A model generated the notes under the pieces. It saw only the letters and a list, made by a program, of their open reading frames with translations. It had not been told where the DNA came from and did no database searches. Positions 1-7,304 of a stretch of 41,513 nt of DNA are shown here, one piece after another. A program made the translations under genes and the position numbers. This DNA is from a virus. The stretch spans positions 1 through 41,513 of IMG/VR virus record IMGVR_UViG_3300025030_000220; one strand, written 5' to 3'. How positions within the stretch are numbered: the stretch's first letter is position 1; each line of letters opens with the position of its first letter.

Positions 1-1
1 A

Positions 2-1213
2 TATAATCTCGGCACTACGACTGACACTTTAGTCTATGAGTTCAAAGGGCTTAAACCAATTCGTACAGGTTCGGGCTTTGGCACAAATGTTTCAATGGTT
101 GTTATTGGTAATACACTTTTCTTCCAATTCAATGATGGCTCTATTTGGTCTTGCACTACCGCTAATGTAATCACGCAAGAATTTGAGAATCGAAATTCCA
201 CATTTCCTACTTCTGGCGGTCTCGTTAATCATAAAGGCATTGGTTATGGACGTGACGTTGTAATTAAAAGAAGCGGCGCTACTACCAACATTTATCAAAA
301 TCGTTTCAATGTAGCAGACGACGCAGCTTTCATTCCCGCCGCAAGCAATGGCACACTTTTATTGCATATCAATATAGATGGCAATGCGGCTGACACAAGC
401 ATTTATGGCGCTTCAACTACTTTTTATTCTTCGGGGAATTTTATCACCAGCGAGTATGCCGAGATTTCAGCGATAGACAAACTCTATTATGATGTGGTTT
501 TTAATTTCGCAACTTTAGCAAGCGGAGAGAGTGTCCAGGTTGAGTATTCGATTGATAGAGGAACTACCTACACATCTCTGGGGACGGCTTCATTCAGCGT
601 TGATGGTGCAATCACAAACAAAAACTTCCTCTTCGGAAATGCAATTGTTTCTAAAACATTAGTATTACGCATAACTCTTAATGGAGGGGGGACAAATACT
701 CCAACTTTTAAAGATTTTAGCGTGCGATTTGTCCCTATTATTACGGGAAAAAAATTATGGAATTTAAACATAAATTGCGGAGATGAGGTCAAGCGTTTGG
801 ATGGTGGTCTCGTTGCAACAGTTGGCAGAGAATTAAAAAGTATTCTAGAGGGTTCATGGTGGACGAAATCAATCCTGGATTTCCAAGATATTGATTACGC
901 TACCACTTTGGTGAATGATGCTTCTTTGGAAGCGGGAGATACTACAATCACTGTGGACAACACCTACGATTTTCCAGAACAAGGCAGAATCCGCATTGAC
1001 AATGAGGAAATAACCTACACAGGCAAGACTCCAACTACCTTCACAGGATGTGCCCGCGGAGCGCGCGAAACAAAAGCAGCCGCTCATAATGACAATTCTG
1101 TTGTTAATAATGCTTACAAAGTGATTATGACAGACCTCCAATACAGAGTTCCTATTGCTCTTGAAGACAAAGCTCTTGAATATGTGGTAGGAATTTCCTT
1201 GCGTGAAGTTTAA
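2..1213 (+). CDS. Tail-region virion protein, C-terminal part (cut by window edge)
   Basis: The frame is open from base 2, so the 5' end lies outside the window; about 403 codons remain. The protein is beta-rich, with many Thr/Gly/Asn and no membrane segment. Around residues 300-345 it has a 'LEAGDTTITVDNTYDFPEQG' stretch followed by 'RIDNEEITYTG...GCARG', a small beta module common in phage structural proteins; the capsid protein of this genome carries a similar module. Its place, just upstream of the lysis genes and (if the genome is circular) just downstream of the neck-like gene, suggests a tail or receptor-binding-region protein. It may be the C-terminus of the gene that begins at 41334. 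The exact virion role is not recognised. Confidence 0.7.
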   Translation, partial: YNLGTTTDTLVYEFKGLKPIRTGSGFGTNVSMVVIGNTLFFQFNDGSIWSCTTANVITQEFENRNSTFPTSGGLVNHKGIGYGRDVVIKRSGATTNIYQNRFNVADDAAFIPAASNGTLLLHINIDGNAADTSIYGASTTFYSSGNFITSEYAEISAIDKLYYDVVFNFATLASGESVQVEYSIDRGTTYTSLGTASFSVDGAITNKNFLFGNAIVSKTLVLRITLNGGGTNTPTFKDFSVRFVPIITGKKLWNLNINCGDEVKRLDGGLVATVGRELKSILEGSWWTKSILDFQDIDYATTLVNDASLEAGDTTITVDNTYDFPEQGRIRIDNEEITYTGKTPTTFTGCARGARETKAAAHNDNSVVNNAYKVIMTDLQYRVPIALEDKALEYVVGISLREV

Positions 1214-1224
1214 AAATATTGTGT

Positions 1225-1236
1225 TATAATAAAACT
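1225..1236 (+). promoter_or_regulatory. -10 box 6 nt before an ATG (leaderless type)
   Basis: A perfect TATAAT at 1225-1230 is followed by six bases and then the ATG at 1237. No good -35 is visible at 17 bp. The spacing would put transcription start at or next to the start codon. It just follows the end of the upstream gene, so it may drive the lysis-region genes. Confidence 0.5.
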
Positions 1237-1533
1237 ATGGCTATAGCATCCCAACAAGACATCCCAAACAAACCAAAAGCCAATGAAACTTGGACATTTA
1301 AACGATTATTTTCTTTTGGTGCAATAACAACACTGGCAAAGGTTTTTGTCAATCCATTTGATGTATTGCTTGGATTTATTATTTTGGTCATTGGTTTAGT
1401 TGAGTTGTTAGATAGACATGTTTCGTGGGGGTTTTATACATTAGCAATTCTGATTCTTATCGCTTCTATTTTTGAGAGACATATTGGATTACTAAAAAAT
1501 AACTCTAAAACAAATGGAACATCGATGCAATGA
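1237..1533 (+). CDS. Small membrane protein with two transmembrane segments, lysis region
   Basis: 98 aa. I chose the ATG at 1237 over the one at 1219 because TATAAT ends six bases before it. After a polar N-terminus there are two hydrophobic segments (about residues 45-62 and 66-82) separated by a short charged turn (ELLDRH), then a basic tail. This hairpin topology, together with the next gene and the M23 peptidase directly downstream, fits a holin or another lysis-associated membrane protein. No family is recognised. It overlaps the next gene by 20 nt, so translation is probably coupled. Confidence 0.6.
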   Translation: MAIASQQDIPNKPKANETWTFKRLFSFGAITTLAKVFVNPFDVLLGFIILVIGLVELLDRHVSWGFYTLAILILIASIFERHIGLLKNNSKTNGTSMQ

Positions 1534-1831
1534 AATAGAAAAAGATTTATATGAATTCAAGGAACAATATGCTAAAAATGGCAAAGAGATAATGCGACTG
1601 GCTATGGCTATTGAAAATATAATAAATCAAAACAAAGAGCATTTTAAAACAAGTGAAGAAAATAGGATAAAAAGACTGGCAAGAGAAGAGGAATTTAAAA
1701 AAGAATTAAAACCCGTTCTTGACAGTTATCACACCCTATTGACAGGCAGAAAGTGGATAATAGGGCTTGCTTCTTTTTTTCTTTTAGCGGGAGCAATTTA
1801 TCAAATGATTAAAAATCTAATACACAAATGA
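1514..1831 (+). CDS. Coiled-coil protein with C-terminal membrane anchor
   Basis: 105 aa. Residues 1-75 are highly charged and predicted helical (heptad-like E/K/L pattern); residues 80-98 (WIIGLASFFLLAGAIYQMI) form one transmembrane segment, followed by a short basic tail. This resembles the small haemolysin XhlA-like or membrane-anchored lysis accessory proteins of phages, but no specific family motif can be claimed. It overlaps the preceding gene by 20 nt and the following M23 peptidase by 4 nt (ATGA), which places it inside a lysis operon. Confidence 0.65.
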   Translation: MEHRCNEIEKDLYEFKEQYAKNGKEIMRLAMAIENIINQNKEHFKTSEENRIKRLAREEEFKKELKPVLDSYHTLLTGRKWIIGLASFFLLAGAIYQMIKNLIHK

Positions 1832-2445
1832 AAAGATTAATTGAAAATTTAATCTTGAAAAACTATCCTCAAGGACATATCACTCAATGGTTCGGAGAAA
1901 ATCCCTCTCTTTATGCTTGGCTAGGACTTAAAGGACATAATGGAATTGATATAGTTGCTCCTTATGGAACACCTATCTTTGCATTTAAAGGAGGTAAAGT
2001 TGTTAATGTTGAATTTCAAGATGGCGGTTATGGCGGACAAGTGAGAATAATGGATGATGATTATGAATATATTTATGCTCATCTTTCTAAAATTGATACA
2101 AAAATTGGATATAGAGTCAATGAGGGAGATAAAATAGGCGAAATGGGAAATACAGGATTTGTTGTTTCGGGCGCTACGCCATTTTGGAAATATAATCCTT
2201 ATGCAGGAACTCATCTTCATTTTGGTATAAGACCATTTTCCAAAGAAAAAACTCCTTTTATGGTTCAATATGCATCTGGTGACCAGAGATATTTGTCTGT
2301 TTGGGAGAATGGATTTAAAGGTTCAGTCAATCCCACTGATTTTATGGAGAATATGGAAAGCGCGGAAGATAAAAAAATGAAACCCTATCTTTTAACAATG
2401 TTGTCATTATTAAATAAAATGATTGCATTGATTAAAAAGAAATAG
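1828..2445 (+). CDS. M23-family peptidoglycan endopeptidase (endolysin candidate)
   Basis: 205 aa. It is a LytM/M23 zinc metallopeptidase. The visible zinc ligands are H37 and D41 in 'GHNGID' and the second His of 'HLHFG' (residues 129-133), with the supporting 'YAHLS' His at 85. Such enzymes cut peptide cross-links in peptidoglycan. There is no signal peptide at the N-terminus; the C-terminus (about 185-205) is hydrophobic and basic and could contact membrane. It starts in an ATGA overlap with the coiled-coil membrane protein and is followed by a holin-like peptide, so host lysis is the likely role. An alternative is a virion-associated hydrolase. Confidence 0.88.
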   Translation: MKRLIENLILKNYPQGHITQWFGENPSLYAWLGLKGHNGIDIVAPYGTPIFAFKGGKVVNVEFQDGGYGGQVRIMDDDYEYIYAHLSKIDTKIGYRVNEGDKIGEMGNTGFVVSGATPFWKYNPYAGTHLHFGIRPFSKEKTPFMVQYASGDQRYLSVWENGFKGSVNPTDFMENMESAEDKKMKPYLLTMLSLLNKMIALIKKK

Positions 2446-2490
2446 TCCTTTTAATTGGTCGTTATTATAAGTTAATTTTTTTTAAAAAAA

Positions 2491-2664
2491 ATGATTACCA
2501 AACTTTTAAAGTCGAGACAATTTTGGACATTGGTTGCGCTCTTCATTGTTAATGGTATTACTGGAATCCAAGATTCAATACCTGCTTCTTTTCTTCCTTA
2601 TATAAATAGCATTTTAGGTATAATGACTATTTACTTCCGAGTTTCACCAAAACAACAATTTTAG
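2491..2664 (+). CDS. Holin-like small membrane protein
   Basis: 57 aa, ATG at 2491 after an A-rich stretch with no Shine-Dalgarno. A basic N-terminus (MITKLLKSRQ) is followed by a hydrophobic segment (FWTLVALFIVNGITGI), a short polar link and a second hydrophobic segment (FLPYINSILGIMTIYF), ending in a polar tail. Small proteins of this shape are often found beside phage endolysins. It is the last gene of the late arm, 45 nt after the M23 peptidase, and is directly followed by the bidirectional terminator. Holin function is inferred from size, topology and position. Confidence 0.65.
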   Translation: MITKLLKSRQFWTLVALFIVNGITGIQDSIPASFLPYINSILGIMTIYFRVSPKQQF

Positions 2665-2668
2665 GAGA

Positions 2669-2699
2669 CATAAAACACCCCCAATCGGGGGTGTTTTAA
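2669..2699. terminator. Bidirectional terminator between late (+) and early (-) arms
   Basis: AAAACACCCCC, a 4-nt loop, and GGGGGTGTTTT make a perfect stem with T-runs on both strands. It lies exactly between the convergent ends of the two gene arms. Confidence 0.92.
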
Positions 2700-2734
2700 T
2701 TTAAGCTGAATTTATTTTAATTTCCTCACCAACA

Positions 2735-3190
2735 TCAACACAACACTTTATGAGGACAGATACCATATATATGTTTTGCTTGATTACAATTATGGCATAA
2801 GATTTGAAATCCTTTTGGGAATCCATTGTTTTTAAGCCAACGGTAAAAATTACCCCCTCCTCCTTTTCTAATCTCTTTACGATGCTTATTCCCGCCACCA
2901 TTGACATGGTCTATTACTAAAAATTTAATATCTTTTTCTTTGCAACATTTACAAATACCACCATAATGTTCAATAACTATTTTCCGCAGACGAAGCAAAA
3001 CTTCTTTTTGCAGACGATTGGCAATTTCTCTATGATTACGAGACCATTCCGCCATCTTTGCAAGACGTGCAGGACGATTTTTAATGTAATTAAGATGAGA
3101 TACTTTCTTACGACATTTCTTACAGTGTTGAATAGGTTTACCATTCACAATATAGAAATTTCCTTGTTTTTTACATTTAGTACATATCAT
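2735..3190 (-). CDS. HNH / endonuclease VII-like homing endonuclease
   Basis: 151 aa. An N-terminal zinc ribbon (C3/C6 and C23/C26) precedes a basic helical linker and a recombination-endonuclease-VII-type HNH domain: C80-x2-C83, the 'IDH' at 93-95, and C132-x2-C135 followed by 'NQAKH'. Such genes are typically free-standing homing endonucleases. It is the last early gene and has its own promoter, a perfect TTGACA at 17 bp from TATTAT, only six bases before the ATG, with the -35 overlapping the end of the deformylase gene. Independent expression supports a selfish element. Confidence 0.88.
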   Translation of the reverse strand: MICTKCKKQGNFYIVNGKPIQHCKKCRKKVSHLNYIKNRPARLAKMAEWSRNHREIANRLQKEVLLRLRKIVIEHYGGICKCCKEKDIKFLVIDHVNGGGNKHRKEIRKGGGGNFYRWLKNNGFPKGFQILCHNCNQAKHIYGICPHKVLC

Positions 3191-3196
3191 ATATCT

Positions 3197-3225
3197 ATAA
3201 TATCAAGATATAGATAATATGTCAA
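3197..3225 (-). promoter_or_regulatory. Sigma70 promoter, TTGACA-17-TATTAT, leaderless start
   Basis: On the - strand TTGACA is at 3225-3220, the spacer is 17 bp and TATTAT is at 3202-3197. Six bases (AGATAT) separate it from the ATG at 3190, so the transcript should start at about the A of the start codon. Confidence 0.8.
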
Positions 3226-3674
3226 CTATCTTTAATTTCTTCTCCGTAGTCGGGTAAGCATCTACCGTTTAAGTGGTCTAACTCGTGAGTAAAAATTATC
3301 GCATCTAATCCTTTTAATTTGAAGGAACGCTCAATGTTGTTAATATCTTTCCAGTGTGCCCATCCATAGGGTGCGCGGTTTACTTTATAAAGTTTATTAG
3401 GTACAGAGTAGCATCCTTCGGTGACTATATTAGGGGGTGCTTTAACTGGGTTCCATTTAGGATTAAAAATTACGGCTCCTTGCACGGTCATAATCTGCAA
3501 ATCTATTCCAATTTGAGGAGCGGAAATTCCTAATTTCATTCCATAAGTTTGTTTGGCAAGAGCCACCCCTAATTTGCGGACAATAGCCGACCGTTGTTTG
3601 TAGTTTATTTTTTTAAAATCAACAGGTTCTGCGATTCTTTTAAGGCGCGGGTCGGGATAAATAAGAATGGACAT
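3222..3674 (-). CDS. def: Peptide deformylase
   Basis: 150 aa from the ATG at 3674 (MSILIYPDPRLKR). All three peptide deformylase motifs are present: motif 1 as GISAPQ (49-54), motif 2 as EGCYS (86-90; C88 binds metal) and motif 3 as HELDH (130-134; metal ligands and catalytic Glu). The enzyme removes the formyl group from nascent proteins. Phage-encoded versions, known mainly from aquatic phages, lack the usual C-terminal helix, as here. A longer form from 3770 (with a basic N-terminus rich in aromatic residues) is also open and overlaps the nuclease gene by 20 nt; a GGAG lies 10 nt before the 3674 ATG, which favours the short form. Confidence 0.88.
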   Translation of the reverse strand: MSILIYPDPRLKRIAEPVDFKKINYKQRSAIVRKLGVALAKQTYGMKLGISAPQIGIDLQIMTVQGAVIFNPKWNPVKAPPNIVTEGCYSVPNKLYKVNRAPYGWAHWKDINNIERSFKLKGLDAIIFTHELDHLNGRCLPDYGEEIKDS

Positions 3675-3750
3675 TGGTTTGTTTCTCCAGTCAAGGAGTC
3701 TTTTTGCTAACTTAAAACGAGTCCATAAAAAGATTGCTTTGGGTAGATTT

Positions 3751-4068
3751 TTAAATAACACCCAATACATCGTCAAGCGAATACGCAAGGATTGCAATTC
3801 CGCCATAGGCTTTGATTCTAGCGAGGAATTCAAGTTGTTCTGGGGTTGGTTTCCCCCCTTTTTTTTTGACTTCAATTGCGACAAAAGTTCCTTGAGGCGA
3901 ACATGCGATAATGTCCGAAATCCCTTTCTCGCCACTGGGTAAGGGGATATATTTTCCTGTGTCTTTTTTGTAGATTCCAACATTGCGATGATTTATTACG
4001 ATAAATTTTTTAATACGAAGATAATCTGCTATTGTTTTTTTGATTTGTTGTTCAGAGATTTCTTGCAT
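3751..4068 (-). CDS. VRR-NUC domain nuclease
   Basis: 105 aa, a complete stand-alone VRR-NUC (PD-(D/E)XK superfamily). Visible are the N-terminal helix with E6/Q8, 'GISD' (49-52), the catalytic 'AIEVK' (64-68) and 'TPEQLEFLARI' with Q78, then 'GGIAILAYSLDDV'. Phage VRR-NUC proteins are thought to act on branched or flapped DNA in replication or recombination. TATAAT lies six bases before the ATG, inside the upstream methylase gene's end, again without a ribosome-binding site. The downstream deformylase follows in the same direction. Confidence 0.85.
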   Translation of the reverse strand: MQEISEQQIKKTIADYLRIKKFIVINHRNVGIYKKDTGKYIPLPSGEKGISDIIACSPQGTFVAIEVKKKGGKPTPEQLEFLARIKAYGGIAILAYSLDDVLGVI

Positions 4069-4080
4069 CCAACTATTATA
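4069..4080 (-). promoter_or_regulatory. -10 box 6 nt before the VRR-NUC start
   Basis: On the - strand TATAAT (4080-4075) is followed by AGTTGG and the ATG at 4068. The -35 region is poor. It overlaps the intergenic gap after the methylase. Confidence 0.45.
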
Positions 4081-4659
4081 TCATTTCATTGCCTTAAACG
4101 CTATATCACTTTCTATTTCATCTCCCCATGCATCCCATCCTTTCACTTTTTCTCTTGCGAAGAGTTCTATGCGGGGTAAATCGCCCATCAATTCTACAAT
4201 TTTTTCTCTTATAATCAATGGTTTGGCTGAATGTTCTCCTAAATGACTAATTGTTAAATTGGGGACAAAACAACTTTTTCTTTTTGGTTTCCCTTTGGTT
4301 GCTAATAAACATATTTCTGGATTCCCTCTTGTCCAATATCCCAACCCAAAGTGCCATCCATCTGATTTTTTGTTTTGTTTGACCCAAGTGAAAGCGACTG
4401 TTTTATATTCAAACCCCCACGACTTTATTGTTTGTAATGCTTCTTGAAGTTTAGGATAAGTTGCCCACAAAAATAAGATACAGTTTTTATCAGCAATTTC
4501 TCCAATAGGAAGATTATAAATATCTTTATTGTCCATTACATTATAAGGACTCCTTCCGTTTTTTCTCGCCCATTTTTCTCCTCTTGTTGCGAGTTCTTTC
4601 ATTGACCAATTTTTGAAACGCCATGGCGGGTCTGCCAATATGATTTGATATTTGAACAT
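4081..4659 (-). CDS. MT-A70 family adenine methyltransferase
   Basis: 192 aa. The DPPW catalytic motif is at residues 10-13, and the MT-A70 core follows: 'LFLWAT' (about 62-67), 'WVKQNKKSDGWHFGLGYWTRGNPEICLLATKG' context and 'EHSAKP' near 143-148 with 'RIELFARE' at the end. This is the phage N6-adenine DNA methylase type, which modifies adenine in DNA using SAM and may protect against host restriction. No partner restriction enzyme is visible. It lies between a small coiled-coil protein and the VRR-NUC gene; the ATG follows the previous stop by four bases. Confidence 0.9.
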   Translation of the reverse strand: MFKYQIILADPPWRFKNWSMKELATRGEKWARKNGRSPYNVMDNKDIYNLPIGEIADKNCILFLWATYPKLQEALQTIKSWGFEYKTVAFTWVKQNKKSDGWHFGLGYWTRGNPEICLLATKGKPKRKSCFVPNLTISHLGEHSAKPLIIREKIVELMGDLPRIELFAREKVKGWDAWGDEIESDIAFKAMK

Positions 4660-4663
4660 ATTA

Positions 4664-4930
4664 TTATATTTGTTTATTTGGGAAAATAACTTTTTGTTTT
4701 AATTCTTCGAGAACCAGCAACTTTCCAAGTTGCACAAATATCTGTTCCCAACTTGGAAGTTGAGGTTCTTTTTCAATATGATTAAAAGAATCTAACCGCG
4801 CATTTTTTACCCAATCAAATGCTTTTGCAAATTCCTTTCTTTTAATTTGGTCTTGTAAAATAAGTCTTTCGTTCTCATCTCTCAAAACCGCAATCTTCTC
4901 CACTAAATTTTCTTTTGTTATTTTTTCCAT
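4664..4930 (-). CDS. Small coiled-coil protein, unrecognised
   Basis: 88 aa. The N-terminal 35 residues (ENLVEKIAVLRDENERLILQ and on) read as a coiled coil, followed by 'FAKAFDWVKNARLDSF', a Pro-rich link (EPQLPSW) and an amphipathic helix. No enzymatic motif is present. It is packed 2 nt after the preceding gene and 4 nt before the methylase, in the same early operon. No function can be assigned. Confidence 0.6.
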   Translation of the reverse strand: MEKITKENLVEKIAVLRDENERLILQDQIKRKEFAKAFDWVKNARLDSFNHIEKEPQLPSWEQIFVQLGKLLVLEELKQKVIFPNKQI

Positions 4931-4932
4931 AA

Positions 4933-5325
4933 TTATTCTGTTGGCGCAGGAGCAGGATTCTCTTTATTTTGGAACTCTTCATTTGCCAACTTATCTTTCA
5001 AAGCATCGGCAATTACTTTAACAGCAGGCTCTCCTTTACCTTCGGCAATGTCCCTAGCGCGATGTTCTGCGGCAAGATTCTGGGCATTTACTGTTTCAGA
5101 GATATTTTCTTTAATCAACTTCTCTTTCTGTTCTGGGGTTAAGGTTTCGCCTGGGGTTATTCCGCTTAATGCAGATTCTCCTTTTGGGGTGTCAATTACC
5201 ACCTTTTCTATGTTCTCTTGAATTGATTTCAAAGATGCTTTCTGATTATCAAATTCAACTATTGAATCAACTTTTTGAACGATACCATTTAATACGAATT
5301 CTTTTATGATTTTAAATTTCGCCAT
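4933..5325 (-). CDS. Charged hypothetical protein
   Basis: 130 aa from the ATG at 5325 (MAKFKIIKEFVLNG); this start overlaps the previous gene by 14 nt and gives a typical compact N-terminal beta-hairpin ('FKIIKEFVLNGIVQKVDSIVEFDNQKA'), as in phage proteins that carry a short 'requires/variable value' like fold. The remainder is helical, rich in E/K/A, ending in a Pro/Ala tail (NPAPAPTE). No conserved catalytic motif. Unknown function. Confidence 0.6.
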   Translation of the reverse strand: MAKFKIIKEFVLNGIVQKVDSIVEFDNQKASLKSIQENIEKVVIDTPKGESALSGITPGETLTPEQKEKLIKENISETVNAQNLAAEHRARDIAEGKGEPAVKVIADALKDKLANEEFQNKENPAPAPTE

Positions 5326-5551
5326 AATCTTCTTTAATCTTTTTAATTTTAATCTTCTCAAACACGCTGTTCGCCCGACTTGTGAACAGCCCGAAAATTT
5401 CCAGCAAATCTCCCACAGTCATATCTTCCCGCAGAAGGATTTGTTCAATTTCTAAAGTAACCCGACTGATAAGTTCTCGCTTTTCTTTATTCAACCGCGC
5501 TTCTTCATCAAGAAGTTTAGGGGTTGCAGATGGATATTCATTGGGTGCCAT
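5312..5551 (-). CDS. Small helical hypothetical protein
   Basis: 79 aa from ATG 5551 (MAPNEYPSATPKLL), overlapping the preceding gene by 14 nt. After a Pro-containing N-terminus it is helical and charged (DEEARLNKEKRELISRVTLEIEQILL), then 'MTVGDLLEIFGLFTSRANSVFEKI'. The overlapping starts on both sides show tight translational coupling. No family is recognised. Confidence 0.6.
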   Translation of the reverse strand: MAPNEYPSATPKLLDEEARLNKEKRELISRVTLEIEQILLREDMTVGDLLEIFGLFTSRANSVFEKIKIKKIKEDYGEI

Positions 5552-5768
5552 AGTTAAATTCACTGGGGTTGTTTTTTATATTTTCAATAACTTGAATTTG
5601 CGCATCAGTAATAGCGTCATTGTCTATAATATAATCAAGAATTCCTAATAAAGTGCTTTCCGCATAATGATAAGCATCATAATCACCCATCATTTCCTCA
5701 ATAATTTCACGATATATTTCCGCTCGTTTTGAATTTTTATTGATGAATTGCTCCAATGCGTCACTCAT
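5538..5768 (-). CDS. Small helical hypothetical protein
   Basis: 76 aa from the ATG at 5768; the upstream extension to 5864 would overlap the lysozyme gene and reads as a shadow. It is acidic and helical ('RAEIYREIIEEMMGDYDAYHYAESTLLGILDYI'). The start lies 5 nt after the lysozyme stop and the end overlaps the next gene by 14 nt. Function unknown. Confidence 0.58.
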   Translation of the reverse strand: MSDALEQFINKNSKRAEIYREIIEEMMGDYDAYHYAESTLLGILDYIIDNDAITDAQIQVIENIKNNPSEFNYGTQ

Positions 5769-5772
5769 AGTT

Positions 5773-6189
5773 TTATAAGCCGTAAAGTTTATTATAACAA
5801 ACCCAAATATGGGGATTAATTTTGAACTTTTTTGCCGACCATTCGGCAGACCAATAAGGGTCAAGCGCTTCTTCTTTTGCCACTTCTGGGTGGCTTGGAA
5901 GATGAATTTGGAATAATCCTATTGAACTGCCGTCATCTCCTATCACTTTTGGTCTTAATGAACTTTCACATTTTGCCACCGAAAGAAATTTATTTGCGTC
6001 TATGTTGTGACGAATAGCCGTTATGATTACAATTTCTTCAATGTCTTCAATAAAACATGGGGATATTGTGTCTAGTTGCAGTTTTTTAATAACAGCATCC
6101 TTTTCATTTTTAATGGCTAGTACTTCACCAATCAGTAAAGAAGTTAACATCACTGACATTACTATCACTATAATCAAAAGAATTTTCAT
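5773..6189 (-). CDS. SLT-type lytic transglycosylase / lysozyme with N-terminal membrane anchor
   Basis: 138 aa. Residues 3-25 form a hydrophobic signal or anchor segment. The catalytic domain shows the SLT pattern: 'AIRHNIDANKFLSVAKCESSLRP' with catalytic Glu75, then 'GDDGSSIGLFQIH' (85-96) and C-terminal 'NPHIWVCYNK'. C74 and the late Cys could form a disulfide after export. The enzyme would cleave glycan strands of peptidoglycan. It sits in the early arm, far from the late M23 peptidase, so it may act before lysis, for example by remodelling the wall; it could also be a second endolysin. Confidence 0.82.
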   Translation of the reverse strand: MKILLIIVIVMSVMLTSLLIGEVLAIKNEKDAVIKKLQLDTISPCFIEDIEEIVIITAIRHNIDANKFLSVAKCESSLRPKVIGDDGSSIGLFQIHLPSHPEVAKEEALDPYWSAEWSAKKFKINPHIWVCYNKLYGL

Positions 6190-6195
6190 GGTGAA

Positions 6196-6543
6196 TTAAA
6201 CTTTCACAGAAGGCGTAGGGGTTAAAACAATCGTATAACGAGTCTTTGTCAATAATCCTGTTCGTGTGATTGAGAATCCACTACCAACCTTAACTCCTTT
6301 GTCTTGCAACTCTTTGGCGAATCGCTGGGTGCCATTGTCAAATAATTTCTCACGCAAACCTTCAGAAGTTTCCATTTCGCAAACTAAACGCAAAATTTCT
6401 TTTTCTTCCCCGCTAAATCCAGCTTTGGTAACAAGTTTAATGTCTTTTAGTTTTTTAATGACAGCAGTTTCGCCGTCTTCAAGACTTAAAAAGGGGGAAT
6501 TGGCTTTCTTTTTTGCTATAAAATCTCCAATTGAATCACTCAT
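6196..6543 (-). CDS. Putative OB-fold-like protein of the replication region
   Basis: 115 aa. The pattern 'SPFLSLEDGETAVIKKLKDIKLV', a beta-rich middle, 'DNGTQRFAKELQDKGVKVGSGFSITRTG' and 'TRYTIVL' resembles small phage proteins built like an OB fold that accompany recombination or replication genes. That resemblance is by eye, and ssDNA binding is only an inference. It lies between the HTH gene and the lysozyme, 15 nt after the former. Confidence 0.5.
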   Translation of the reverse strand: MSDSIGDFIAKKKANSPFLSLEDGETAVIKKLKDIKLVTKAGFSGEEKEILRLVCEMETSEGLREKLFDNGTQRFAKELQDKGVKVGSGFSITRTGLLTKTRYTIVLTPTPSVKV

Positions 6544-6557
6544 ATTTTTTTTATTTA

Positions 6558-6788
6558 TTATTTTTTAATTTCTTCCTCACCGAGTTTTACTCTAATGAGA
6601 CCCGCCAAGCGCTCGACTTCGCTACGCGGTATTCTAACCCGATTGGAAAATCTAACAATCTTTGTCGGGTCAAGGGTTCTTTTTTCTGAAATCCAACGAT
6701 ACACCGTAACAGGATTTAATCCAAGATACTTCGCCACATTCTGGGGAGTCCATAGTATTTCAAGTTCTTTTTTGGGTTCTTCATTCAT
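6558..6788 (-). CDS. Helix-turn-helix (excisionase/MerR-like) DNA-binding protein
   Basis: 76 aa. 'WTPQNVAKYLGLNPVTVYRWISE' followed by 'IVRFSNRVRIPRSEVERL' is the winged-helix HTH_17/excisionase-family pattern, in which the second part forms the wing. No integrase is present, so a role as transcription regulator fits better than recombination directionality. It has its own strong promoter (TTGACA-16-TATACT, six bases before the ATG) with a repeat array upstream of the -35, which suggests this regulator is a key early gene, possibly autoregulated. Confidence 0.85.
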   Translation of the reverse strand: MNEEPKKELEILWTPQNVAKYLGLNPVTVYRWISEKRTLDPTKIVRFSNRVRIPRSEVERLAGLIRVKLGEEEIKK

Positions 6789-6794
6789 ATATCT

Positions 6795-6850
6795 AGTATA
6801 TTCTATTAAAAAAGAATGTCAAGTGGATAGCTATAAATAACTATGGATAA
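6795..6850 (-). promoter_or_regulatory. Early promoter with 10-bp-phased repeats, leaderless start
   Basis: On the - strand TTGACA (6822-6817), a 16-bp spacer and TATACT (6800-6795) lie six bases before the ATG at 6788. Directly upstream, three 9-mers in exact 10-bp steps (6822-6830, 6832-6840, 6842-6850) read CTATCCACT, TTATTTATA and TTATCCATA on the - strand; the last is one base from the DnaA-box consensus TTATNCACA. The same arrangement occurs at 11207-11263 and 18415-18458. Confidence 0.75.
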
Positions 6851-7304
6851 CTCTGTTCTCCTCATCTACATCAGACATTACAGTAATGACACTACAATAA
6901 TCAAGATAATCTGAATTAGCGCCAAAGACCCACTTAACCCCCTCAAATTCTTTAATAATGCCGTCATCCTGGTGTCTTTGTTTTGAAATGTCCTTTCCCC
7001 ATACCCAAGCCCTCTTTGCTTCAAGGGCAACGAATGTGGCGAAACCTTGGGGGTCTGCGCCATTGGTTTGGTCTATCCACTTTTTTAAGAATCTTTTTGA
7101 ATACATGTCGAGAGCATGGCGTGAAACATTGATGTGTTCATCATTGAACTCGGATTCTTTAAGTTTATTCTTGGCAATTTCTAACCACTCTTTGGGAAAG
7201 TTTTGCGTCAGCATCCACCTTAAATATGAATTAGGAAGTTTTTGAATTTCCGTGCCAGCATATTTGCCGACATCAATTTTAATTTTTTCTTCTTGGTAAT
7301 TCAT
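6831..7304 (-). CDS. DUF3820-like N-terminal domain protein
   Basis: 157 aa. 'DVGKYAGTEIQKLPNSYLRWMLTQNFPKEWLEIAKNKL' (residues 11-48) matches the short DUF3820-type motif seen in exonuclease-associated and phage proteins. The rest has a basic region with 'FLKKWIDQTNGADPQGFATFVALEAKRAWVWGKDISKQRHQDDG' and a beta-rich C-terminus. No catalytic residues are obvious. It lies between the RecF-like ATPase/zinc-knuckle pair and the HTH gene. The 3' end covers the repeat array of the next promoter. Confidence 0.6.
   Translation of the reverse strand: MNYQEEKIKIDVGKYAGTEIQKLPNSYLRWMLTQNFPKEWLEIAKNKLKESEFNDEHINVSRHALDMYSKRFLKKWIDQTNGADPQGFATFVALEAKRAWVWGKDISKQRHQDDGIIKEFEGVKWVFGANSDYLDYCSVITVMSDVDEENRVIHSYL

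Noticed and set aside
3675-3983. Longer deformylase from 3983
   Set aside because: It would overlap most of the VRR-NUC gene; motifs start after 3674. The 3770 start remains possible.
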